Source of the DNA: VRUE01 sp040901495
GTDB lineage: Bacteria; Actinomycetota; Thermoleophilia; Solirubrobacterales; 70-9
Length of the DNA stretch: 37,310 bases
Direction of reading: 5' to 3'
Assembly: GCA_040901495.1 (NCBI GenBank)
Contig: JBBDYO010000025.1
Span: 1-37,310 of the forward strand
This document shows positions 1-6,422 of the stretch, piece after piece. The notes under the pieces are model-generated. The model worked only from the letters and a program-made list of their open reading frames with translations. It was not told where the DNA came from and did no database searches. The translations under genes and the position numbers were made by a program. Every line of letters begins with the position of its first letter. The stretch's first letter is position 1.

Positions 1-2
1 TC

Positions 3-284
3 GCATGCAAGATGCCCGAATGCTTCTGCCCCGAGGAGCTTGGAGGCGCGTGCTACTTCGACCCGGTCAGCGACGAATTGAGCGACTGGATGCCCACCCA
101 CGAGCACTTCCCTCGCTCCAAGAGAGAGGGCGGCCACCGAGACGTGGACAACGCCATCCTTGCGCACCGCCTCTGCAATCGCATCGACTACTCCATAAGT
201 GTTGGCCGTCCGTATGCGAGGGATCTCGAGAGGGTCAGGAAAGCCCGCGAAGAAGCGACCCGCCGCAACGGCGAAAGTTCGTAG
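3..284 (+). CDS. HNH-type nuclease domain protein, 5'-partial
   Basis: The frame is open to the left edge of the window, so the true start may lie outside; an internal ATG is at 12. The protein carries two closely spaced cysteines near the edge (ECFCP), then THEHFPRSKREGG, DVDNAILAHRLCN and a basic helical tail. The spacing His, Asp-Asn, His, Cys-Asn is that of HNH/McrA-like endonuclease domains, where histidine and asparagine bind the metal and scissile phosphate. It lies on the same strand as the methyltransferase cassette but 350 bp upstream, so it may be the nuclease of a restriction-type system or simply an unrelated HNH gene. Whether the visible domain is the whole protein cannot be told. 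Confidence 0.6.
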   Translation, partial: ACKMPECFCPEELGGACYFDPVSDELSDWMPTHEHFPRSKREGGHRDVDNAILAHRLCNRIDYSISVGRPYARDLERVRKAREEATRRNGESS

Positions 285-612
285 GCACCTGCGGCTTCTG
301 GCGAGAGCGAGAATCCCCCGCTGCTGCTTCCGCGTGAAAGCGACAATCCGATCCAGTTCGTGGCTAGGGGGAAGCCAACGGCTCGATTCGCTGGCCACAA
401 GCCTTGATGGTGACACCGCCCGTCGCCCGCTGCATAGCCTTTACCTAGAGCCATCACGTCTCTAGGGATTCCGCGGTCGACGGCCGGTGAAAAGGGCAGC
501 TAGGTGGGGCCAGCTCAAGCTGCGCCAGGGCGATGCAGAAGGATCTTGGAAAACGCCAGCCGCTGCCAGGCTCAAGCGTCCGCGACGCATTGGCTCGCCT
601 TGGGCCGGGTGC
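285..612. other. Intergenic stretch with no supported gene
   Basis: About 330 bp between the HNH frame and the methyltransferase promoter region. Several open frames cross it on both strands, but their translations are arginine- and serine-rich without recognisable motifs and overlap one another, so I treat them as spurious. No tRNA-like arm or long repeat was seen. Confidence 0.5.
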
Positions 613-629
613 TCACCGAAACCCGGTGA
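613..629. promoter_or_regulatory. Perfect 6-bp inverted repeat upstream of the methyltransferase
   Basis: TCACCG and CGGTGA are separated by 5 nt (AAACC). The repeat sits 8 bp before a candidate -10 box, in the place of a -35 element, so it could be an operator for control of the downstream cassette or just a small hairpin. Controller proteins of restriction-modification systems bind such sites, but no controller gene is visible here. Confidence 0.35.
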
Positions 630-637
630 CCCCCTGC

Positions 638-643
638 GATAAT
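638..643 (+). promoter_or_regulatory. Candidate extended -10 box (TGCGATAAT) for the methyltransferase cassette
   Basis: GATAAT preceded by TG one base upstream fits an extended -10 element. Transcription would begin near 650-652, just before the ATG at 654, which would make the message nearly leaderless, a common arrangement in actinobacteria. This favours ATG 654 over ATG 642 as the methyltransferase start. No good -35 box is seen. Confidence 0.35.
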
Positions 644-1982
644 GCCCCGTTTCATGGTCGCCACCACGCCCGACGCCAGCCTTGATCGCCTTCGGCATCT
701 CAGGCCTTCAAGCCCGAAGAGAGTGAGTCACGACCGCTCCGGTGATTGGTACGGCTATTACGCTGGCTACGCCGACACGTTTGTTACCGACATTGTTTCC
801 GCCCTGCCTGCGCGTGTGAAAACCATTTTAGATCCATGGAATGGGAGCGGTACAACAACCGCAGTCTCCACCGCACATTCTCTAGCCAGCAAGGGGTTTG
901 ACATAAACCCCGCAGCCACGGTCATAGCTAAGGCTCGGATTCTCCGATCTGATGTAGCTGGCAGCATTGGAGCGCTGACAAACGAGATAGCCAGTTCCAC
1001 AAAGCGTGCAGCAGATTCTACGCCTACGCCAGGACTGTTGACTACCTGGCTAACGCCTAAGTCAGCGGCCAACATTTACGCTCTTGAGCGACGCATTTAT
1101 CAAGTGCTGGTCAACTCTAGTGATCAGCAGAGGTCTATAGATGTCGTCAACGACCTCTCGGCTTTGGCCGCCCTTTTTTACCTCGGCTTATTTCGGACCG
1201 TAAGAACAATCTTAAGCCCATTTATTGGCACCAACCCCACCTGGATACGTCGCAACATCCCTCCAGCCAAGCGACTTCGCCCCAACGAGGACTACATACA
1301 CTGGCTGTTCCATCTGGCTATGGATGACCTAACAGTACTGGTAGAGCAGTCTCGCAACGAGTACGAGGACAACAACTGTCCCTGTGACATAGCTCTTGGC
1401 TCATCGGCTGACTTGCCACTCGACACCTCATCCATTGATGCCGTCATAACCTCACCGCCGTACTGCACGCGAATTGACTATGTCATAGCAACCCTTCCGG
1501 AGCTAGCCATTCTCGGTCTCCGACCAGACGAGTTAAAGGGTCTCCGAGACAAAATGATCGGAACTCCAACTATTCCCCTAGCGCAGGGAGACCCGTTGCC
1601 CCCTGGTTGTGAAAAGACAAAGGAGCTATTGGAAAGAATTGCGGACCACAGCTCTAAGTCGTCGGCTAGCTATTACAAGCGCTTCTTCTTGCAGTACATG
1701 CGTGGCATGTATGACTCGCTGCTCGAGATAGGCCGGGTTACAAAAAAGAACGCCCCGGTCGTCTTAGTAGTTCAAGATTCCTATTACAAGGAGATCCATG
1801 TGGACCTCGCAATGGTCATAGAAGACATGGCACGCAGTCAGGGATGGGCAGCTGTTGCGCGTCAAGATTTTGACGTGGTGGCGCGACGCAATTATGCGAG
1901 TATCAACCCCCGGTCACAACCGTACCGGGAAACCACCCCCGCTACAGAGAGCGTCCTCGTAATGGAAGGTGCATCGTGCTAG
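642..1982 (+). CDS. DNA amino-methyltransferase (N4-cytosine or N6-adenine type)
   Basis: A 446-residue protein with both catalytic signatures of S-adenosylmethionine-dependent amino-methyltransferases: motif I, DPWNGSGTT at residues 64-72 (cofactor binding), and motif IV, TSPPY at residues 270-274 (catalysis). About 200 residues separate them and may hold target recognition. Motif I precedes motif IV, the alpha-like order, although the motif wording resembles the beta/m4C group. ATG 642 and ATG 654 are both possible starts; a -10-like box overlapping 642 favours 654. The stop overlaps the start of the next gene by 7 bp. Base composition is clearly lower in GC than in the core genes to the right, suggesting transfer. 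It probably methylates host DNA as the self-marking part of a defence cassette; the target site cannot be inferred. Confidence 0.88.
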   Translation: MPRFMVATTPDASLDRLRHLRPSSPKRVSHDRSGDWYGYYAGYADTFVTDIVSALPARVKTILDPWNGSGTTTAVSTAHSLASKGFDINPAATVIAKARILRSDVAGSIGALTNEIASSTKRAADSTPTPGLLTTWLTPKSAANIYALERRIYQVLVNSSDQQRSIDVVNDLSALAALFYLGLFRTVRTILSPFIGTNPTWIRRNIPPAKRLRPNEDYIHWLFHLAMDDLTVLVEQSRNEYEDNNCPCDIALGSSADLPLDTSSIDAVITSPPYCTRIDYVIATLPELAILGLRPDELKGLRDKMIGTPTIPLAQGDPLPPGCEKTKELLERIADHSSKSSASYYKRFFLQYMRGMYDSLLEIGRVTKKNAPVVLVVQDSYYKEIHVDLAMVIEDMARSQGWAAVARQDFDVVARRNYASINPRSQPYRETTPATESVLVMEGASC

Positions 1983-3049
1983 AGGTCCAAACTGCTACCT
2001 ATCCGCTGGCTGACTATCTAGCAATGCTGGATAGAGAGGAAATCTCAATCAACCGGGATTACCAGCGAAGCAAGGGTATTTGGTCCACGCCAGCTCGGTC
2101 CTTTTTGGTTGAGACCGTGTTGAAGAACTTTCCCATCCCGAAGCTCTCGCTGCGTCACCGCACCGACTTGGCAACGCTAGCCCCGCATCGCGAAGTGGTG
2201 GATGGCCAGCAGCGAACGTATGCCTTGCGTGATTTCCTAGATGGAAAATTTCGCCTCTCTAACCGCATCGATACGGAGGAGTGGAGAGGTAAGCGCTTTG
2301 AGGATCTCTCGCGCATGGATCAGCGACAGTTCCTGAACTACGGCCTTAACTTTGACCTATTGGTTGGGGCCGAGGAAGAGGAGGTTCGCGAGATCTTCCG
2401 GCGTATGAACACCTTTACGGTGGCGCTCAATTACGAGGAGCAGAGGAACGCTGCTTTCAACGGAAGATTTAAGTGGTTCATTAGAGATTTGGGTCAGGAA
2501 TACACTGACCAACTTCTAACGGCCGGCGTTCTCAAGGATCGGCAGCTTTTACGTATGGCCGACGCGAAGTTGCTTGCCGAGATTTGCCATGCGTACTTCT
2601 ATGGGATTACTACTACGAACTCCAGATCGCTAGATAAGGCATATCGAGAGCACGACAAAGAGTTCTCCGAGGAAAAAGAGCTTGACAAACGACTAAGAAA
2701 AGGACTCGACTTCGCACTTAGGTTTTCGACGTTTCACGAGGGTCCCCTATTTACGAGAACTTACGAGTTCTATTCCTTTGTGCTTGCCGCCATGCATGTG
2801 CAAACCCGCATCCCGGCCATAAAAAGCCAAATCAAATTAGGTCCGAAAGTCAAACAACTCAAGATTGCTGCTATCGAAGAGAACCTAGCGTTGCTAGAAG
2901 GTGCACTCGTTGCGAAAGACGAAGAGGAAGATACGCCAGCTCAGTTCCTAGGGTTTGTAGAAGCGTCGGATACCCGCACAAATGTGAAAGAGCAGCGCGT
3001 TACTCGAGTGCAGTGGTTCTGCAATGCCATAACGAGCGAACTTGAGTGA
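1976..3049 (+). CDS. DUF262 (GmrS/ParB-like) domain protein
   Basis: A 357-residue protein starting with GTG inside the methyltransferase stop region (7-bp overlap). It has the N-terminal pattern of DUF262 proteins: ISINRDYQR at residues 24-31, a FPIPKLSL strand near 52-59 and the hallmark EVVDGQQRTYALRDFL with DGQQR at 76-80, followed by a helical C-terminal part. DUF262 is the nucleotide-dependent half of GmrSD-type restriction enzymes, which cleave modified phage DNA and usually also carry a C-terminal DUF1524 HNH nuclease. I see no DUF1524 HNH motif here, so nuclease activity, if needed, must come from this domain, the HEPN partner or the HNH protein upstream. Low GC matches its neighbours; the region 2461-2520 is 40% GC by hand count. 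Its stop overlaps the HEPN gene by 4 bp. Confidence 0.85.
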   Translation: MLEVQTATYPLADYLAMLDREEISINRDYQRSKGIWSTPARSFLVETVLKNFPIPKLSLRHRTDLATLAPHREVVDGQQRTYALRDFLDGKFRLSNRIDTEEWRGKRFEDLSRMDQRQFLNYGLNFDLLVGAEEEEVREIFRRMNTFTVALNYEEQRNAAFNGRFKWFIRDLGQEYTDQLLTAGVLKDRQLLRMADAKLLAEICHAYFYGITTTNSRSLDKAYREHDKEFSEEKELDKRLRKGLDFALRFSTFHEGPLFTRTYEFYSFVLAAMHVQTRIPAIKSQIKLGPKVKQLKIAAIEENLALLEGALVAKDEEEDTPAQFLGFVEASDTRTNVKEQRVTRVQWFCNAITSELE

Positions 3050-3729
3050 GGCCATCAGGTCGGCTCGACACACTTGCGGACACGGCGGCGCGGCGCGCGC
3101 TTGCACTGCGGCAAGTCATCCTTGAGCAAGCACCAACCGTTCAAACGTGGACCAGTGAGGATCAACGTGCTATTGCCTATGCGGTGATTGAAGGCGCGAA
3201 CCTATGGGAAGGCTATTGTCGAGCCTTCTATATTTCATCCGCGTTTAGGGCAAGAGAGGCATCTGGACAGCGCGTAAAAATTGGTACTTCAAAGGTGATA
3301 CGCACGGTCAACGATGCAGTGACAGTAGCGATCCATCGGGTTGCACCTGAACTGAGAGAACGTAGTGGCCCTTGGGACGCTCGGGAAGAGCCTGACTGGT
3401 CTGGTCAGCTAGCGGTGTGTCTTACGGAGCTCGAAGCTAGCAATCTTCCAAAGCTGGAACGCGCCGTAGGGCTTCATCCGGAGGCACTGAACCACATGCG
3501 AGCCGTGCGCAACTACTTTGCGCACAAGGGTTCAAATTCCGCAGTAAAGGTTAGAAACCTGTCAAAAAAATATGGCTTGCCGTCTGGGACGCACCCCGTG
3601 ACCTTGCTTTTATCCACGACTCAAGGCCGCAAGGGGTATAGAGCCGGAGACATCATCGTGCTTCGGTGGTTTGAAGTTCTATATCACGCTATTCGACTTA
3701 CGGTTGAGCCTACGACAGGCTCTCCATAG
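3046..3729 (+). CDS. HEPN-domain protein, probable RNase effector
   Basis: A 227-residue, mostly helical protein starting with GTG in a 4-bp GTGA overlap with the DUF262 stop, so translation is likely coupled. Near residues 155-160 it has RNYFAH inside MRAVRNYFAHKG, the R-x4-H motif of HEPN ribonucleases that act in toxin-antitoxin, abortive-infection and CRISPR-associated systems. No nucleotidyltransferase (MNT) partner lies beside it; its partners are the methyltransferase and DUF262 proteins. It could be a toxin-like effector held in check by them, or a catalytically silent scaffold. Assignment rests on the motif and helical character, not on full-length similarity. Confidence 0.7.
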   Translation: MRPSGRLDTLADTAARRALALRQVILEQAPTVQTWTSEDQRAIAYAVIEGANLWEGYCRAFYISSAFRAREASGQRVKIGTSKVIRTVNDAVTVAIHRVAPELRERSGPWDAREEPDWSGQLAVCLTELEASNLPKLERAVGLHPEALNHMRAVRNYFAHKGSNSAVKVRNLSKKYGLPSGTHPVTLLLSTTQGRKGYRAGDIIVLRWFEVLYHAIRLTVEPTTGSP

Positions 3730-3833
3730 GGTGTAAAAGACAGCACCTTGAGAAACCCCAAATCATTTGTTTCTTCCTTTCCTATGCGATCTACAGCCGA
3801 TATCCGCACTGCAGAGCAATCCCAATAGGAAAA

Positions 3834-3985
3834 GGTAGGCAGGCTCCCTGCCTGTCCCTACCTACTTGATACGGAACTACAGAGTTCCTGTCAAGTAACA
3901 GAGGGAGTTCACAAAGCATCTAAGGCTTCGCCATAAGGCGATTTGAGAAGCGAAATTGCCTTGGGGAACTGCAAATAACGGCAGT
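3834..3985 (+). ncRNA. Candidate structured RNA: run of strong hairpins
   Basis: In a gene-free stretch after the HEPN gene four stems follow closely: 3838-3852 (GGCAGG/CCTGCC, loop CTC); 3863-3897 (TACTTGA/TCAAGTA enclosing GGAACT/AGTTCC with an ACAG tetraloop); 3935-3962 (AAGGCGATTT with AAATTGCCTT, 10 pairs with one G-U); and 3968-3985 (ACTGC/GCAGT). No coding frame explains them. I could not match group I, group II, omega-RNA or riboswitch consensus elements. It may be a regulatory or structural RNA of the recombinase element, or of the cassette upstream. The strand is assumed: the G-U pair favours the plus strand only weakly. Confidence 0.4.
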
Positions 3986-4031
3986 AAATGGGGTGTTAGA
4001 AGCGAACTTAGCCCTCAATCTCTATCGGGCC

Positions 4032-4071
4032 AAACAATTTTTCGATCTTTTCAGAGAGCGAAAAATTGTTT
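4032..4071. terminator. 13-bp perfect inverted repeat, possible hairpin terminator
   Basis: AAACAATTTTTCG (4032-4044) pairs perfectly with CGAAAAATTGTTT (4059-4071) around a 14-nt loop. Within the minus-strand tail this lies near the 3' end of the frame, so it could stabilise or terminate a transcript. The right arm is inside the 86-bp inverted repeat; the left arm is outside it, so the intact recombinase copy has only one arm. Confidence 0.4.
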
Positions 4072-4138
4072 CCGGCTTCGCCAAGCGGTTTGCTGGTGCC
4101 TGTGAGTGACAACTTCTCCTCAAAAGCGCCTATCTCAC
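4053..4138. repeat. Left copy of the 86-bp inverted repeat flanking the recombinase
   Basis: The reverse complement of this segment matches 6064-6149 at 85 of 86 positions (C against T at one third-codon position). Similarity stops sharply at both ends. Between the copies lie 1925 bp holding the recombinase gene and two small ORFs. Confidence 0.92.
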
Positions 4139-4248
4139 TGTTACCAATATCAACACCGTCCCATGAAGTCAACACCTATCCGTGGGGATGACGTGGTTAC
4201 TATGGCAAGAGTGTGGTTGTGGATGATGGCGTACCGCAGTAGGTAGGA

Positions 4249-4410
4249 GTGTCCTCCCCTGAGGATCGCCGCACACCAGGACGATTGAAGGACCGCAAGC
4301 CGCTCGCGAAAAGCGCCGATGGTAATCGGGCATCCGGAGGCGTATCCTCGCCTGCGGCAGATAAACGCCGGGCGGCGCAGGAACGCCCCCGGCACGGCAA
4401 CAGGAGGTAA
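4249..4410 (+). CDS. Small basic ORF upstream of the recombinase
   Basis: A 53-codon frame (GTG 4249, TAA 4408-4410) whose product is rich in arginine and lysine, with no recognisable domain. Its stop directly follows the AGGAGG that serves the next small ORF. An AGG-rich stretch precedes the start, but the spacing is poor. Small basic proteins near large serine recombinases can be directionality factors, but nothing in this sequence proves that role, and the frame could be chance; an overlapping minus-strand frame also exists. Confidence 0.25.
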   Translation: MSSPEDRRTPGRLKDRKPLAKSADGNRASGGVSSPAADKRRAAQERPRHGNRR

Positions 4411-4416
4411 GTCCTG

Positions 4417-4551
4417 ATGCAGTATCAGCGTAGTTCCGCCGGAGCGCCTTTGGGCTATCGGCGCACGGAGGGGCAATTGGTTGCAGATTCCCGTCTTGCG
4501 GGCCTGATCCGCAGGCTCTATGCGCGCTGTGCCAGGGAAGGCGGCGCCTGA
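4417..4551 (+). CDS. 44-residue recombinase-like peptide, translationally coupled to the recombinase
   Basis: ATG at 4417 has an excellent Shine-Dalgarno, AGGAGG at 4402-4407 with a 9-nt spacer. The peptide contains APLGYRRTEGQLV, then LAGLIRRLYARCAREG. This mirrors the Recombinase domain of the full enzyme, which reads APNGYLYRR, then IIKRIYARYMAG around residues 160-200. Its TGA (4549-4551) overlaps the ATG of the recombinase (4551-4553), and the recombinase has no clear ribosome site of its own, so the peptide probably controls recombinase translation. It may be a leftover of an older recombinase gene, or a functional small DNA-binding or modulator peptide. Confidence 0.55.
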   Translation: MQYQRSSAGAPLGYRRTEGQLVADSRLAGLIRRLYARCAREGGA

Positions 4552-6200
4552 TGCACCGGGCAGCGGAGGCCCTCAAGCTGGCGGTCCTCTATGCGGCGAA
4601 GTCCTCGCCCGATGAAAAGGGATCGATCGCCGACCAATTGAAGGAGGCACGCCAGTGGGCCGAGGAAAACGGCTATCGGGTCATCGCTGAATACCACGAG
4701 GAAGACGTCTCCGCCTACAAGGGCAACCGCGGTCCTGAGCTGGAAAAAGCGCTCGCACATGCCGAGCAAGCCAAAGCAACGCTCATCGCTCAACACTCCG
4801 ATCGCCTGGCGCGCGGGGATGGCAAGCAGGCCCGCCATCTGGTGGAGATCGCGCTGTGGGCGTTGAAGGCCGACCTTGAGGTGCACTGCGTGCAGGACCC
4901 AAGGACCTTCGAGAGCATCCTGGATGCGGCTGCGATGGGCGACCGCAACATGGAGGACAGCAAGCGAAAGAGCAAGGCGATCAGGGACGGCCGTGCCCGC
5001 CGCAGAGCGCGCGGGCAGTTCACCGGCCAGGCACCCAACGGCTACCTCTACCGGCGAAACGCCCAAGACGAACGCGAGCTGTTTCCAGATCCAAAGCGCG
5101 CCTGGATCATCAAGCGCATCTACGCCAGGTATATGGCTGGCCTTGGTCTCACCGCAATTGTCCGAGAGCTCACCGCCGAGGGGATCAAGACCCGCCACGG
5201 TGCTCGCTGGTCCCCGACCACGGCGCGCGAAATCCTGATGAACCCTGTCTACGTGGGTCTTCTGCGCGACGGGGAGAAGCTGATCACCGCAACGCACGAG
5301 CCGATCATCGACCGCAAGACCTGGGAGCAGGCCCAAGCGCTACGAAAGGCAAAGGCACGAACCCACAAGCGGGGAAGGCCAAGTGCTGGAAAGCACCTGT
5401 TCCGGAAAGGATTTTTGAAATGCGGGATGTGTGGGGGGTCGATAGTCCCGGTCACCAAACGCGACCCGCGCAAAGACTACGAGTACTACCGCTGCGTCGA
5501 GAGAGTCCTCAACGCAGAGGCCTGCACGATGCCGACGATCTACCGGGCCAGCGTCGACGATGCCGTCTACGCCTACTTCGACGGGCTGGGCCTTGACGCA
5601 GAAGCCACCAAGGCCCAGCTGGCCGCGGCCCAGGAGCAACGGCTCTCAGAGGCAAGGGATCTCCTCCTTGCCTCTGAGCAGGAGGCCCAGGCCGCCCAGG
5701 GGCGACTCGAGCGCATAAAGGGCGACTACCTTCGTGAAGAGCTCAGCGCAACCGAATGGCAAGAGCTGCGAGGTGAACTCGAGCCAAAGGCCCAAGCCGC
5801 CGAGGCACAGGCCGGGCGGCTCAAAGGCCAACTGGAAGAGATCGAAAGCGAGTCTGCGCTCGCGAAGGTCACAGCCGACGTGCTGGAGCACCTCGCTGAG
5901 ATCCGAGGGGCGATAGGCGCTGAAATCCACGACGCAGACGGAGCGGCTGCTGTGCGCGCCGTCTTGCTGCGGCTATTTGAGGGATTCGTCCTTCACAGGG
6001 ACTCATCGCAGAAGAGAGGACGTAAAAAAGACCGAAGCTGGCTTGAGCCGGTGCTCAGCCAGCGTGAGATAGGTGCTTTTGAGGAGAAGTTGTCACTCAC
6101 AGGCACCAGCAAACCGCTTGGCGAAGCCGGAAACAATTTTTCGCTCTCTAAAGAAGACCGTCAAAGGAAAGCCGAAGTGCGTGCGCAAGAAAAGCCTTAG
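4551..6200 (+). CDS. Large serine recombinase (resolvase/invertase family)
   Basis: A 549-residue enzyme with the layout of large serine recombinases. An N-terminal resolvase domain has YAAKSS at residues 14-19 (S18 as likely nucleophile), GSIADQ and SDRLAR. A Recombinase domain spans roughly residues 150-260. A zinc beta-ribbon has cysteines 291, 294, 315 and 325. A long coiled coil covers about 350-450, and a basic C-terminal tail follows. The usual YARVS motif reads YAAKS, so the arginine two residues before the serine is alanine; I believe related actinobacterial proteins share this, but that is from memory. Its 3' end (6064-6149) is duplicated in inverted orientation at 4053-4138. It probably mobilises or inverts the surrounding DNA. 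Confidence 0.92.
   Translation: MHRAAEALKLAVLYAAKSSPDEKGSIADQLKEARQWAEENGYRVIAEYHEEDVSAYKGNRGPELEKALAHAEQAKATLIAQHSDRLARGDGKQARHLVEIALWALKADLEVHCVQDPRTFESILDAAAMGDRNMEDSKRKSKAIRDGRARRRARGQFTGQAPNGYLYRRNAQDERELFPDPKRAWIIKRIYARYMAGLGLTAIVRELTAEGIKTRHGARWSPTTAREILMNPVYVGLLRDGEKLITATHEPIIDRKTWEQAQALRKAKARTHKRGRPSAGKHLFRKGFLKCGMCGGSIVPVTKRDPRKDYEYYRCVERVLNAEACTMPTIYRASVDDAVYAYFDGLGLDAEATKAQLAAAQEQRLSEARDLLLASEQEAQAAQGRLERIKGDYLREELSATEWQELRGELEPKAQAAEAQAGRLKGQLEEIESESALAKVTADVLEHLAEIRGAIGAEIHDADGAAAVRAVLLRLFEGFVLHRDSSQKRGRKKDRSWLEPVLSQREIGAFEEKLSLTGTSKPLGEAGNNFSLSKEDRQRKAEVRAQEKP
6064..6149. repeat. Right copy of the 86-bp inverted repeat, inside the recombinase 3' end
   Basis: Inverted match to 4053-4138 with one mismatch. 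It codes for the recombinase residues from about REIGAFEEKL to FSLS; the left copy keeps the same reading frame on the opposite strand. Confidence 0.92.
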
Positions 6201-6303
6201 TAGTCCGTCTCACGAATCCGCCGCGGCTGGCGTTTTTCTATTGAGATGAGCACTAAGGAAGCTGGCAGAGATTTGGAGATGGACATAGGCCTCTGATTCC
6301 GAC

Positions 6304-6395
6304 CGCTTCGATTGAAGCGCCGTGCTCGCGGCCGTCGACCCCTGCGGGGTCGGGCGCTGCGCGCCTTGACTGCCGCTTCGCGCGGCGCTGGTAGC
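6304..6395. terminator. Hairpin cluster between convergent genes
   Basis: Several short perfect stems lie between the recombinase (ending 6200) and the leftward gene ending at 6423: CGCTTC/GAAGCG at 6304-6319 (loop GATT), CGACCCC/GGGGTCG at 6336-6352 (loop TGC) and further GC-rich palindromes to about 6395. No U-tract follows, so the best reading is a bidirectional terminator or a member of an intergenic palindromic repeat family. The remaining 6201-6303 shows nothing else. Confidence 0.45.
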
Positions 6396-6422
6396 GGGTA
6401 GGTCGGGGGCGGGGACAGGTTC

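Larger units (their letters stand above)
4008..4175 (-). pseudogene. Remnant or alternative C-terminal tail of the serine recombinase
   Basis: A 55-codon minus-strand frame (GTG at 4175, TAA at 4008). Residues 14-42 are the same as a stretch near the C-terminus of the recombinase at 4551-6200 (EIGAFEEKL to NNFSLS), encoded by an 86-bp segment with one silent difference. The tail after it differs: SEKIEKLFGPIEIEG here against SKEDRQRKAEVRAQEKP in the intact gene. The residues before it (TSWDGVDIGNSEIG) align only loosely with RSWLEPVLSQREIG of the intact gene. It is either the 3' end of a second, deleted recombinase gene or the silent half of an invertible switch. It is unlikely to be a protein on its own. 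Confidence 0.5.

Noticed and set aside
3730..3800. Rho-independent terminator after the HEPN gene
   Set aside because: CAAAT-C-ATTTG followed by T-rich sequence is present, but a five-base stem with a one-base loop is too weak to call.
3834..3985. CRISPR array or group I/II intron as explanation of the hairpins
   Set aside because: There are no evenly spaced direct repeats, and I could not find the domain V or P/Q/R/S core elements of introns.
4150..4576. Minus-strand frames of 108 and 135 codons between the inverted repeat and the recombinase start
   Set aside because: No motif, Cys/Arg/Pro-rich, and antisense to the better supported mini-recombinase ORF with its strong ribosome site.
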